Source: CAYMRL01 sp964473205 (GTDB lineage Bacteria; Deinococcota; Deinococci; Deinococcales; Trueperaceae). From it: a stretch of 64,000 nucleotides of DNA. Position 1 is the stretch's first letter; each line of letters opens with the position of its first letter. The stretch covers positions 47,373 to 111,372 of the forward strand of contig CAYYOK010000002.1 in the NCBI GenBank assembly GCA_964473205.1, read 5' to 3'. The translations under genes and the position numbers were made by a program. The notes under the pieces were generated by a model that ran no database searches, was not told the origin of the DNA, and worked only from the letters and a program-made list of their open reading frames with translations. This document shows, piece by piece, positions 34,691 to 43,113 of the stretch.

Positions 34691-35515
34691 TCAGCGAGGC
34701 TCTTCGCCCGCCGGCCAGTAATGGCTGTCCGGCAGCGCCCGGGCGCCGAAGATCGACTGGCCGACGCGCACGACGGTCGCGCCCTCCTCGATGGCGGCCT
34801 CGAAGTCGCCCGACATGCCCATCGAAAGGCCGTCCAAGGAGAGGCCGGCGGGCGCTTCCTCCCGCAGGCGATCGCGCAGCTCGCGCATCAGGACGAAGCA
34901 TGCGCGCACGCGCGCGATGTCCGACGAGAACAGCGCCAAGGTCATCAGACCGCGCACTCGCAACGCCGAGAAGGCGGGCAGCTCCTCGACGAACGCCGGT
35001 ACGTCGCCGGGTTCCAGCCCGAACTTGCTCTCCTCGCCCGAGCTGTTGACCTGGACGTAGACGTCGATCCCGCGGCCCTCCTGCTGCAGGCGGCGGTCGA
35101 GCTCGGCGGCGACGCGCAGGCTGTCGAGCGCGTGGAACTCGTGAGCGAAGCGCGCCACGTACTTGGCCTTGTTCGTCTGCAGGTGGCCGATGACGGCCCA
35201 GCGCAACCCGACGAGGTCGGCGAGCTCGGCCGCCTTCTCCCTCGCCTCCTGCACCTTGTTCTCGCCGAGCTTGGTCGCGCCGGCCCGGTAGGCGAGGCGC
35301 AGCCGCTCGGCCGGCACGGTCTTGCTGACGGGCAGCAGCTCGACCTCGGCGGGATCGCGCCCGACGCGGCCGCACGCCGCTGCGATGCGCGCCCGCACGG
35401 CAGCGAGGTTCGCTGCGATGTCCTCCACGGTCAGAGCAGCCGGCGTGGCTGCCGGGTCGTGCCCCGGGCCGCCCGGCGGCTCTGCGCCTGAGGTGGGGTC
35501 GCGGCCGTCGTTCAC
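34691..35515 (-). CDS. YggS family PLP homeostasis protein
   Basis: 274 residues; an extra Pro/Gly-rich N-terminal 30 residues precede the usual 230-residue TIM-barrel. PLP-binding Lys is in LLPVSKTVP; further motifs are GENKVQEAREKA, WAVIGHLQTNKAK, VNSSGEESKFGL, LRVRGLMTL and the C-terminal LSMGMSGDFEAAIEEGATVVRVGQSIFG. The protein binds pyridoxal phosphate without known catalysis and buffers free PLP. Start GTG 35515 is uncertain because of the extension. It is 33 bases upstream of the large regulator gene only in layout; the two read the same way. Confidence 0.94.
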   Translation of the reverse strand: MNDGRDPTSGAEPPGGPGHDPAATPAALTVEDIAANLAAVRARIAAACGRVGRDPAEVELLPVSKTVPAERLRLAYRAGATKLGENKVQEAREKAAELADLVGLRWAVIGHLQTNKAKYVARFAHEFHALDSLRVAAELDRRLQQEGRGIDVYVQVNSSGEESKFGLEPGDVPAFVEELPAFSALRVRGLMTLALFSSDIARVRACFVLMRELRDRLREEAPAGLSLDGLSMGMSGDFEAAIEEGATVVRVGQSIFGARALPDSHYWPAGEEPR

Positions 35516-35616
35516 GGCCTCATAGGTTAGCCCAGCCGCGATCGCGGCTGGGGCCGAGCAGGGGCTTCATGGGTAACCCGGCGCCAGGCCCCGGACGCGT
35601 CCGATGCGGTCGCCGC

Positions 35617-36540
35617 CTAAGCCGCCGGAGCCAGCAGCGCTTCCAGGTCGGGCTTCGTGGCCAGAGCCTTGCCTATCACCGCTTCGGCGGCGCGCAGCTC
35701 CTCGCCGACCACCTGCAGACGCGGAGGCCTGACGCGCGCGTTGCCGCGGCCGACGCGCTCTTGCACCAGCTTGATGAGCTGCACGAACTTGATGCCGATG
35801 TCGAGGCGCAGCAGCGGCAGGAACCAGCGGTAGAGCTCGGCGGCTTCGGCGTGCCGGCCGCGGCGCGCCAGCTCGTACAGCACCACCGACTCGCGCGGGA
35901 ACGCGTTGACGAGGCCGGCGATCCAGCCGACGGCGCCGGCTCCGACGCCCTCTACGATCGCGTCGTCGACACCGACGAGTATCTCGAGCCTGTCGCCGAG
36001 CAGCGCGCGGATGGCGGTGACGCGTCTGACGTCGGCGCTAGACTCCTTGACCGCCTCCAGGTTCGGGTGCTGCTCGGCCAGCGCGGCGATCGCCTCGGGC
36101 CTGAAGTCGGTCCCGTAGGCCAGGGGGTTGTTGTAGAGCATGCAGGGCAGCTCGGTGGCGCGCATGATCGCCGAGACGTGAGCGCGCATCTCGCGCTCGT
36201 CGCCCAGGTAGACGTAGGGCGGCAGCACCATGAAGCCGCGGGCGCCTGCCTGCTCGGCCTGGCGCACGAAATCGACGGCGTCGGCGGTGGCCAGGGCCGC
36301 GACGCCGGCCACGACCGGCGCGCGGTTGCCGTGTGCCTGCACCAGCGTCCTGATGACGTCGAGCTTCTCGCCCGGCCTCAGCGTCGCGGCCTCGCCCAGC
36401 GAGCCACCAGGGACCATCCCGATGCAGCCTGCGTCGACCATCCAGCTCGCGTGCCCGGCCAGGAAGCCGTGATCTACCTCCAGGTCGGGTGTGAACGGGG
36501 TCGTGATCGCAGGTAGGACGCCTTGCCAGTTGACGCTCAT
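35617..36540 (-). CDS. Dihydrodipicolinate synthase family aldolase/deaminase
   Basis: 307 residues from ATG 36540, with AAGGAG 6 nt upstream. TIM-barrel of the DapA/N-acetylneuraminate lyase superfamily: PGGSLGEAATL (phosphate or carboxylate binding), LYNNPLAYG with the catalytic Tyr, and VKESSADVRR with the Schiff-base Lys. The GGSLGE motif departs from the GTTGE of true DHDPS, so a catabolic role such as a keto-acid aldolase or 1-pyrroline-4-hydroxy-2-carboxylate deaminase is more likely than lysine synthesis. It is 10 bases behind a GntR regulator gene and probably in its regulon. Confidence 0.85.
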   Translation of the reverse strand: MSVNWQGVLPAITTPFTPDLEVDHGFLAGHASWMVDAGCIGMVPGGSLGEAATLRPGEKLDVIRTLVQAHGNRAPVVAGVAALATADAVDFVRQAEQAGARGFMVLPPYVYLGDEREMRAHVSAIMRATELPCMLYNNPLAYGTDFRPEAIAALAEQHPNLEAVKESSADVRRVTAIRALLGDRLEILVGVDDAIVEGVGAGAVGWIAGLVNAFPRESVVLYELARRGRHAEAAELYRWFLPLLRLDIGIKFVQLIKLVQERVGRGNARVRPPRLQVVGEELRAAEAVIGKALATKPDLEALLAPAA

Positions 36541-36550
36541 CGCCATCTCC

Positions 36551-37216
36551 TTAACGCGTGGTCACGGGGCGCGCCGCCAAGCGCTCCCTCACGATCTCGA
36601 GGTTCGTCTGAACATGCCGTCGCATCGCTTCCTCGGCAGCGGCCTCGTCGGCGCGCGCGATGGCATCGACTATAAGCAGATGCTGGGCGCGGGCGAGCGC
36701 CGTGACGTTGACGTCCCTGGTGATGACCTTGGCCCGCGTGACGCGGTCGTTCAGGCGCTGGACCATGTCGGCGAGAAGCTCGTTGCCGGACAGGGTGGCG
36801 ATGCTCAGGTGGAACTCGTTGTCGGCCCTGATCTGGCCGACGAAGTCGTCCTCGTCGAGCTCTGCGATGAACGCGAGCTGCTCGCGCAGGCCCGCGACCT
36901 CCAGAGGCGAGGCGTGCTTGGCGGCCAATCCCGCGGCCATGCCCTCGAGGCGGTCGCGGATGGCGTAGACATCCTCGGCCTCGCTCAGCGAGATCGGTCT
37001 GACCTGCGCGCCGCGGTTGGTGGAGAAGACCATCAGGCCCTCTTGGGCCAGGCGCCTGATCGCCTCGCGCACCGGCGTGCGGGAGACCTGGAGGGCTTCG
37101 GCGACCTCCTGCTCCCTGAGCCAGCGGCCGGGCTCTATGCGGCCGGCGAACAGCTCCTGGCGCAGGTAGTCGTACACCTCTTCGCTGATCGTCTTGGGGC
37201 GTTGAAATCTGTACAT
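36551..37216 (-). CDS. GntR family regulator, FCD type
   Basis: 221 residues. An N-terminal winged helix (ISEEVYDYLRQELFAGRIEPG, VAEALQVSRTPVREAIRRLAQEGL) is followed by an all-alpha FCD effector domain with the metal-binding histidines in NEFHLSIATLSGN, AQHLLIVDAI and MRRHVQTNLE. FCD regulators sense small carboxylates or amino-acid-like ligands. ATG 37216 is chosen because an upstream in-frame start at 37237 would lie inside a 20-bp palindrome (37225-37244) that is likely its own operator. It is divergent from the dipeptide-type ABC transporter genes and upstream of the DapA-like gene, so it probably controls both. Confidence 0.9.
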   Translation of the reverse strand: MYRFQRPKTISEEVYDYLRQELFAGRIEPGRWLREQEVAEALQVSRTPVREAIRRLAQEGLMVFSTNRGAQVRPISLSEAEDVYAIRDRLEGMAAGLAAKHASPLEVAGLREQLAFIAELDEDDFVGQIRADNEFHLSIATLSGNELLADMVQRLNDRVTRAKVITRDVNVTALARAQHLLIVDAIARADEAAAEEAMRRHVQTNLEIVRERLAARPVTTR

Positions 37217-37224
37217 GATCCGGG

Positions 37225-37244
37225 GTACATTGTACACAATGTAC
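37225..37244. promoter_or_regulatory. Predicted GntR operator
   Basis: GTACATTGT-AC-ACAATGTAC has perfect 9-bp arms around a 2-nt centre, close to the TTGTA(T/C)ACAA-like sites of FCD regulators. It begins 8 bases upstream of the regulator's ATG on the divergent side and 168 bases before the transporter binding-protein ATG. A second GTACAT half-site is at 37211-37216. Confidence 0.75.
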
Positions 37245-37411
37245 TAAAAGCGGCAACGGGCGCAGTGAATGCCCAGCTCTCGCGTCGGCGCGGGTGTTGG
37301 CGGCGGCCGGGATCAGGAGGTGGCGCTGTTCCACCCATGGCGGACGGATTCGAGCAAGGCGACCGCAAAGCCACTACGTGGCTCGGTGCGCAGACGAGAC
37401 AGGAGAGTCGA

Positions 37412-38920
37412 ATGAACCTATCAGCAGCCACACGCCGCGCCGTCATCGCGTTTCTGGCGCTCGCCGTCGCGATGGCCGGCAACGCCTTCGCGCAGTCGGT
37501 GACCATCGCTTCGCCCGGCACCACCGGGGCGCTGATCGACCCCCAGCGCAACAACACCATCGCCACGTACACCGTCTCTGCCCTGCTCGCAGACCCGCTC
37601 CTCTACTACCTCGACGGCGAGTACCAGGGCCGTCTGGCCACCGCCTGGACCTTCGACGAAGCGAGCCTCACCTACACCTTCGACCTGCGCCAGGGCGTGA
37701 CGTTCCAGAACGGCGTGCCGTTCACGGCCGACGCCGTCGTCTTCTCGTTCGAGCGCATCCTCGACGCCGCCGACCCGCTGCCGCTGGCCGGCGCTCTCGC
37801 CAACGTCGTCGCGGTGCGCGCCGTCGACGACGCCACGGTGCAGATCGAGATCAACACCGTCAACCCCGACTTCCTGCTGAACCTGGCGCTCGCGTTCATC
37901 GTCGAGCCGGGCTCGGCGGCCGGCGGAGCGACGCCGGTGGGCAGCGGCCCCTTCTCGGTCGTCGAGTACGAGCCCGACCAGCGCATCGTGCTGCAGCGCT
38001 TCGACGGCTACTGGGACGGCGCGGCTCAGCTCGCCGAGATCGTCGTGCGCAACATCCCCGATCCGGGCACGCTGGTGCTCGAGCTCGAGGCCGGCACCGT
38101 CGACCTGATCATGTTCACCCCGCCGCAGGAGGTCGTCCGGCTCGGCGGCTCCGGCTTCGCGCCGATGCCCTTCGTGGCGGTGAACTCGGCCTACGTCGCG
38201 CTCAACAACGCCAACCTCGGCAAGGACCTGCGTCAGGCGATCTGCTACGCGATCGACCGCGACGTGGTGCTCTCGACCGCCTACGCGGGGCTGGGCCAGC
38301 CGCAGTTCACGGTCGCCCGCGACGACGGTTGGGCGCGCAACCCCAGCGTGCCGGGCTACGCCTACGACCCCGAGCGCGCCATGCAGATCCTCGATGCGGC
38401 CGGCATCGTCGACACCAACGGCGACGGCTGGCGCGAGATCAACGGCCAGAACATCGAGCTCGACTTCCAGTCGCGCGGCGACGGCGAGTGGCTGCTGTCC
38501 ACGCAGATCATCCAGCAGTTCCTCGCGGACGTCGGACTGAACAGCAGCATCACCACCTCGGAGCGGCTCGTCTACTACGACGCCGTGCGCCTCGGCAACT
38601 ACGACCTCGGCTGGTTCATCAGCAACGCCCAGCCCGAGCCGCCGATCATGAACGGCATCTTCCACTCGACGGAGTTCTGGAACGTCACGCAGACCCCGCG
38701 TGACGACCTCGACGTCGCGATCGACACCGGTCGGGGAACCGCCGACCAAGCCGCCAGGACCCAGGCGTACTTCGATCTGCAGAGGCTCGTCTACGAGGAC
38801 GCGGTCCAGTGCCCCATGTTCTGGGTGGAGCAGGCCCACGTCGCCAGCTCCGCGCTCGACGGCGTGCAGGTAAGCGCGCAGGGTGTGCTGCTCAACGGAC
38901 ACGCCTGGTCGCGGCGCTGA
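37412..38920 (+). CDS. ABC transporter substrate-binding protein, family 5 (dipeptide/oligopeptide type)
   Basis: 502 residues from ATG 37412, with AGGAGAG just upstream. Signal peptide FLALAVAMAGNAFAQ, then the SBP5 sequence with YLDGEYQGRLATAWTFDE, TFDLRQGVTFQNGVPFTADAVVFSFERI and RQAICYAIDRD. Family members bind di- or oligopeptides, nickel, glutathione or opines. It precedes two matching permease genes but a strong hairpin lies between, as is usual for an abundantly made binding protein. The open frame extends far upstream, but the signal peptide and ribosome site fix the start. Confidence 0.93.
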   Translation: MNLSAATRRAVIAFLALAVAMAGNAFAQSVTIASPGTTGALIDPQRNNTIATYTVSALLADPLLYYLDGEYQGRLATAWTFDEASLTYTFDLRQGVTFQNGVPFTADAVVFSFERILDAADPLPLAGALANVVAVRAVDDATVQIEINTVNPDFLLNLALAFIVEPGSAAGGATPVGSGPFSVVEYEPDQRIVLQRFDGYWDGAAQLAEIVVRNIPDPGTLVLELEAGTVDLIMFTPPQEVVRLGGSGFAPMPFVAVNSAYVALNNANLGKDLRQAICYAIDRDVVLSTAYAGLGQPQFTVARDDGWARNPSVPGYAYDPERAMQILDAAGIVDTNGDGWREINGQNIELDFQSRGDGEWLLSTQIIQQFLADVGLNSSITTSERLVYYDAVRLGNYDLGWFISNAQPEPPIMNGIFHSTEFWNVTQTPRDDLDVAIDTGRGTADQAARTQAYFDLQRLVYEDAVQCPMFWVEQAHVASSALDGVQVSAQGVLLNGHAWSRR

Positions 38921-38952
38921 GTGCGTAGGCGATTCACTCAGTGACGTCCAGC

Positions 38953-38993
38953 GGCCGGTGCGCGCGCGTGCAAGCACGCGTTGCGCACCGGCC
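38953..38993 (+). terminator. Long hairpin between binding protein and permease genes
   Basis: Outer stem GGCCGGTGCGC pairs with GCGCACCGGCC, and an inner stem CGCGTGC-AA-GCACGCG completes a nearly continuous hairpin. It could attenuate transcription into the permeases or protect the 3' end of the binding-protein mRNA. Confidence 0.7.
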
Positions 38994-39020
38994 CTCGTCT
39001 AGCGGAGGCCTCTCAGCGCC

Positions 39021-39974
39021 GTGATCGCCTACCTCGTCAGGCGCCTCTTCTACGCCGTCTTCGTCGTCTTCGGCGTGGTCACGTTGGTCTTCTTCTCGCT
39101 GCAGCTCACGCCGGGAGACCCGATATCCCTGCTGCTGCCGGCCGAGGGCGGCGGCGTCGCCTCGCAGGAGCTGGCGCAGCGGCTCAGGGCGCGCTACGGC
39201 CTCGACAAGCCCCTGCACCAGCAGTACCTCATCTACATCGGGCGGGTGGTGCAGGGAGACCTGGGAACGTCGATACGCAGCGGGAGGACGGTGGCCGGCG
39301 AGCTCAAGCGGCTCTACCCTGCGACGCTGGAGCTGACGCTGGCCGCTCTGACGATCGCGATAATCGTAGGTCTGGCCACCGGGGTGTTGGCGGCCCTCAA
39401 CCGCAACGGACCGATCGACCACCTCAGCATGTTCTTCGCGCTTCTGGGCGTCTCGCTGCCCGGCTTCCTGCTCGGGGTGCTGCTGATGCTCGTCTTCGCG
39501 CTGCAGCTCGGCTGGCTACCGCCTTCGGGCCGGGTAGGCGGCATCGGCAGCTGGAACGCGATCCGCTTCCTGATCATGCCGGCACTGACGCTGGGCGTGG
39601 CCGCCGCGGCGATCATCGCCCGCCTGGTGCGCTCGGCGATGCTCGACGTGCTCTCCGAGGACTACGTGCGCACCGCCAGGTCCAAGGGCCTGAGGCACCG
39701 CCAGGTGGTGCTCAGGCACGCCCTGCGCAACGCGATACTGCCGGTCGTCACGGTGATCGGCCTCGAGTTCGGCGGGCTGCTGGCGGGGGCCGTGATCGCC
39801 GAGTCGATCTTCGCCTGGCCCGGGCTGGGGCGCTTCCTCATCACCAGCATCACCGGCAAGGACTTCCCGGCGGTGCAGGGCACGGTGATGTTCATCGCCA
39901 TCATCTTCGTGCTGGTCAACCTGGCGGTCGACCTGCTCTACGTGGTCATCGATCCCAGGGTCAGGTACTCCTGA
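39021..39974 (+). CDS. Dipeptide-type ABC transporter permease (DppB-like)
   Basis: 317 residues, six membrane helices, opening IAYLVRRLFYAVFVVFGVVTLVF as in DppB/OppB. A periplasmic loop follows with RARYGLDKPLHQQYLIYIGRVVQGDLGTSI, a strong family signature, and the cytoplasmic motif YVRTARSKGLRHRQVVLRHALRNA. GGAGG at 39004-39008 precedes the GTG. It overlaps the next permease by one base (TGATG). ATPase subunits (DppD/DppF) are missing from the window. Confidence 0.94.
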   Translation: MIAYLVRRLFYAVFVVFGVVTLVFFSLQLTPGDPISLLLPAEGGGVASQELAQRLRARYGLDKPLHQQYLIYIGRVVQGDLGTSIRSGRTVAGELKRLYPATLELTLAALTIAIIVGLATGVLAALNRNGPIDHLSMFFALLGVSLPGFLLGVLLMLVFALQLGWLPPSGRVGGIGSWNAIRFLIMPALTLGVAAAAIIARLVRSAMLDVLSEDYVRTARSKGLRHRQVVLRHALRNAILPVVTVIGLEFGGLLAGAVIAESIFAWPGLGRFLITSITGKDFPAVQGTVMFIAIIFVLVNLAVDLLYVVIDPRVRYS

Positions 39975-40798
39975 TGCGCTTCCTCCTGGCGATGTTCAAG
40001 CGCAACCGGCTCTCGGCGCCCGCCCTGCTGATCGTGATCCTGCTCTTCGGCACCGCCGTGTTCGCTCCTGTGCTCGCCACCCACTCGCCCATCCGCCAAG
40101 ACTTCCGCGCGCTGCTGCAGCCGCCCTCGTCCGAGCACTGGTTCGGCACCGACGAGCTCGGCCGCGACATCTACAGCCGCGTCGTGCACGGCGCCAGGGT
40201 GTCGGTGACCGTGGCGGTGCTCGCCGTGGGCCTCGGCGCGCTCACCGGGGTGCTGATCGGCCTGCTGGCCGGCTACCTCGGCGGCGTCACCGACGACATC
40301 TTCATGCGCTTCATCGACGTCCTGCTGGCGTTCCCCGGCATCCTGCTCGCCATCCTGATCGCGTCGATCCTCGGCTCCGGCATGTTCCCTGTCGTCCTGG
40401 CCGTCGCGATCTTCTCCGTGCCGACCTTCGCGCGCGTGATGCGCTCGTCGGTCCTCAGCATCAAGAACAGGGAGTACGTCGAGGGGGCGAGGGCAGCCGG
40501 CGCGCGCGACCTGCGCATCATCGGCAGCCACGTGCTCGTCAACGCCTTCGGCCCCGTGCTCGTCTACGCCACCTTGCTGATGGGCGCCGCGATCCTCACC
40601 GCCGCGGCCCTCAGCTTCCTCGGGGTCGGCGTGGCGCCGCCCACGCCCGAGTGGGGGGCGATGATCTCCTCGGGCCGCGCCTTCATGAGGCAGGCGCCGC
40701 ACGTGGTCATCTTCCCCGGCATCGCCATCTTCCTGACCGTGCTTGGCTTCAACATCCTGGGCGACGCGCTGCGCGACGCCTTCGACCCCCGGCGTTGA
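39974..40798 (+). CDS. Dipeptide-type ABC transporter permease (DppC-like)
   Basis: 274 residues from ATG 39974. The N-terminal domain (FKRNRLSAPALLIVILLFGTAVFAPVLA) and the HWFGTDELGRDIYSRVVHGARVSV signature are diagnostic of DppC/OppC, with the ATPase-docking segment EGARAAGARDLRIIGSHVLVNA. It completes the membrane pore with the preceding gene. Followed after 80 bases by an aminopeptidase P gene rather than by the usual ATPase genes, so the energising subunits must come from elsewhere. Confidence 0.94.
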   Translation: MRFLLAMFKRNRLSAPALLIVILLFGTAVFAPVLATHSPIRQDFRALLQPPSSEHWFGTDELGRDIYSRVVHGARVSVTVAVLAVGLGALTGVLIGLLAGYLGGVTDDIFMRFIDVLLAFPGILLAILIASILGSGMFPVVLAVAIFSVPTFARVMRSSVLSIKNREYVEGARAAGARDLRIIGSHVLVNAFGPVLVYATLLMGAAILTAAALSFLGVGVAPPTPEWGAMISSGRAFMRQAPHVVIFPGIAIFLTVLGFNILGDALRDAFDPRR

Positions 40799-40878
40799 GG
40801 GCCGGCTGAGGATCGATGCCGATGTTACCGACGCCAACGTCTTTAGAACACTGAACCCGTAGAAGGAGAAGAGCAGCT

Positions 40879-41994
40879 ATGACGGAGACCGATCTGACCA
40901 GCTTCACCGCCCGCCGCCGCGACGCGCTGCGCGAGCGCCTCCGCAAGGACGGCCTCGACGCCTTCGTCACCTTCCACCCCGCCAACCGCCGCTACCTGAC
41001 GGGCTTCGACGGCTCCTTCGGCTTTGCGCTCGTCTCGGCCGAATCGTCAGACGGCGACGTCCTGCTCACCGACTGGCGCTACGTCACGCAGGCGTCCCAA
41101 CAGTCACCGGCCATCGAGATCGTCGAGCTCAAGAAGGACAAGCACCTGTGGTCGCCGCTGGGGCAGGCACTCGCGGCGCGCGGAGCCAAGCGCCTCGGCT
41201 TCGAGTCGGTGCGGGCGCCTCACGCCTGGCACGCCGACGGCGTCGACTGGCTCGACGATGTCGAGTGGGTGCCGACCAAGGGCGTGGTCGAGCTGCTGCG
41301 CTCGCTCAAGGACGCCTACGAGATCGAGCGCCTCAAGCGCGCGCAGGAGGTCGCCGACGCCGTCTTCGCCGAGGTGCTGCCGCTGGTCAGGCCCGGCGTC
41401 ACCGAGCGCGCTCTCGCCATCGAGCTGCGCCACCGCATCGAGCTGGCCGGCGCCGAGAACTACCCCGGCCTGCCGATCGTCGCGTCCGGCTGGCGCGCGG
41501 CGTTGCCGCACGGCCGCGCCTCGACCAAGGCCGTCGAGAGGGGCGAGTTCGTGCTGTTCGACTTCGGTGCGCTCGTCGACGGCTACCACTCCGACATGAC
41601 CCGCACCGTGGCTTGCGGCGAGGTCTCGCCCGAGCACCGCGCCATCTACGAGCTGGTCGCGGCGTCGGAGCGCGCCGGCGTGGAGCTTGCCGCTGCGGGC
41701 GTGACCGGCCAGGCGATCGACCGCGCCTGCCGCGACCCGATCGTCGCAGCCGGCTACCGCGACGGCCAGATGCACGGCTACTCCGTCGGTCACGGCCTCG
41801 GCTACGAGGTCCACGAGGACCCGTTCCTCAGCGAGGGCTACGAGGCGCCGCTCAAGACCGGCATGGTCGTGACCATCGAGCCCGGCGTCTACCTGCCCGG
41901 CGAGACGGGCGTGCGGATCGAGGACACCGTGCTGATCACCGAAGGCGGCTGCGAGGTGTTCGATACGACCACCAGGGAGTTGCTCGTCCTCTGA
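40879..41994 (+). CDS. Xaa-Pro peptidase (M24B aminopeptidase P/prolidase family)
   Basis: 371 residues, AGAAGGAG ribosome site ahead of the ATG. The creatinase-like N-terminal domain (FHPANRRYLTGFDGSFGFALV) is followed by the pita-bread catalytic domain with all metal ligands: DFGALVDGYHSDMTRT (two Asp), YSVGHGLGYEVHEDP (His), VVTIEPGVYLPGETGVRIEDTVLI (two Glu). These enzymes cleave peptide bonds before proline. Its place right behind a dipeptide transporter suggests that imported proline-containing peptides are the substrate, which also fits a DapA-like enzyme of proline-type catabolism across the regulator. Confidence 0.93.
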   Translation: MTETDLTSFTARRRDALRERLRKDGLDAFVTFHPANRRYLTGFDGSFGFALVSAESSDGDVLLTDWRYVTQASQQSPAIEIVELKKDKHLWSPLGQALAARGAKRLGFESVRAPHAWHADGVDWLDDVEWVPTKGVVELLRSLKDAYEIERLKRAQEVADAVFAEVLPLVRPGVTERALAIELRHRIELAGAENYPGLPIVASGWRAALPHGRASTKAVERGEFVLFDFGALVDGYHSDMTRTVACGEVSPEHRAIYELVAASERAGVELAAAGVTGQAIDRACRDPIVAAGYRDGQMHGYSVGHGLGYEVHEDPFLSEGYEAPLKTGMVVTIEPGVYLPGETGVRIEDTVLITEGGCEVFDTTTRELLVL

Positions 41995-42015
41995 GCCCGA
42001 CGTTTACAGTTGGCC

Positions 42016-43023
42016 ATGCCTAGACCGATAACCCTGTTCACGGGCCAGTGGGCCGACCTGCCGCTGGCCGAGCTCGCCCCGCTGGCTCGCGAGATGGGCT
42101 ACGACGGGCTGGAGCTGGCCTGCTGGGGCGACCACCTCGACATCCACCGCGTGCTGAACGAGCCCGGCTACGCCGAGGGCCGCAAGGCGCTGCTGGCCGA
42201 TCACGGCCTCGAACTCTTCGCGATCTCCAACCACCTCGTCGGCCAGGCCGTCTGCGACAACATCGACGAGCGCCACCGCTCGATCCTGCCGCCTCAGGTC
42301 TGGGGCGACGGAGAGCCAGAGGGCGTGCGCCAGCGCGCCGCCGAGGAGATGATCCTCACCGGCCGCGCCGCGGCCAAGCTGGGGCTGAGCATCGTCAACG
42401 GCTTCACCGGCTCGTCGATCTGGCACTCGCTCTACGCGTTCCCGCCGACCTCGCAGGCGTACTGGCAGGCCGGCTTCGACGACTTCGCCCGCCGCTTCAT
42501 GCCGATCTTAGGCGCCTACGCCGAGCTGGGCGTGCGCTTCTGCCTCGAGGTGCACCCGACCGAGATCGCGTTCGACATCGCCTCGACCGAGCGCGCGATT
42601 CAAGCCGTCGGCGGCCATCCGGCGTTCGGCTTCAACTACGACCCTTCGCATCTCGCCTACCAGGGCGTCGACTACGTGCGCTTCATCCGGCGGTTCGGCG
42701 ATCGCATCGGGCACGCGCACATGAAGGACGTCTGGTGGGGCAGGGGCAACGGCGAGGCAGGCGTGTTCGGCGGCCACACCACCTTCGGCGACCCGCGCCG
42801 CCACTGGGACTTCCGCAGCGTCGGCCGCGGCGATATCGACTTCGAGGAGGTGATCGTCGCGCTCAACGACGTCGGGTACCAGGGGCCGCTCTCGGTCGAA
42901 TGGGAGGACGTGCGCATGGACCGCGTGCACGGGGCCACCGAGTCGGCGGCGTTCTGCCGGCAGCTCGACTTCACGCCGTCGGCCACCGCGTTCGATGCCG
43001 CGTTCAGCGAGGGTCGCGCGTGA
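42016..43023 (+). CDS. Sugar phosphate isomerase/epimerase (xylose isomerase-like TIM barrel)
   Basis: About 335 residues from ATG 42016, with TACAGT 5 nt before it. AP endonuclease 2-type TIM barrel: LAREMGYDGLELACWGDH, then LFAISNHLVGQAV, CLEVHPTEIAFDI (metal Glu), FNYDPSHLAYQG (Asp, His), HAHMKDVWW and a C-terminal YQGPLSVEWED. Enzymes of this group isomerise or epimerise sugars or inositols and are often paired with Gfo/Idh/MocA oxidoreductases, as here. Substrate unknown. Its stop codon lies in a short sequence that is repeated 71 bases later at the start of the next gene. Confidence 0.9.
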   Translation: MPRPITLFTGQWADLPLAELAPLAREMGYDGLELACWGDHLDIHRVLNEPGYAEGRKALLADHGLELFAISNHLVGQAVCDNIDERHRSILPPQVWGDGEPEGVRQRAAEEMILTGRAAAKLGLSIVNGFTGSSIWHSLYAFPPTSQAYWQAGFDDFARRFMPILGAYAELGVRFCLEVHPTEIAFDIASTERAIQAVGGHPAFGFNYDPSHLAYQGVDYVRFIRRFGDRIGHAHMKDVWWGRGNGEAGVFGGHTTFGDPRRHWDFRSVGRGDIDFEEVIVALNDVGYQGPLSVEWEDVRMDRVHGATESAAFCRQLDFTPSATAFDAAFSEGRA

Positions 43024-43042
43024 CCCGCAAGCTGCGTTACGC
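43016..43042 (+). repeat. 27-bp direct repeat, copy 1 (end of isomerase gene)
   Basis: Identical to 43087-43113. It contains the isomerase stop and a GTG (43020) that opens a 24-codon frame sharing the first seven codons of the oxidoreductase gene and ending with a TGA that overlaps that gene's true GTG. Confidence 0.9.
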
Positions 43043-43086
43043 GGTCTGGATCGTCGCTGGCGGCGAGGTCTCGCCCAGTAGAGGCG

Positions 43087-43113
43087 GCGCGTGACCCGCA
43101 AGCTGCGTTACGC
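43087..43113 (+). repeat. 27-bp direct repeat, copy 2 (start of Gfo/Idh/MocA gene)
   Basis: Identical to copy 1 at an offset of 71 bp. The 44 bases between the copies are not repeated. The offset is not a multiple of three, so the duplicated start runs out of frame. Confidence 0.9.
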
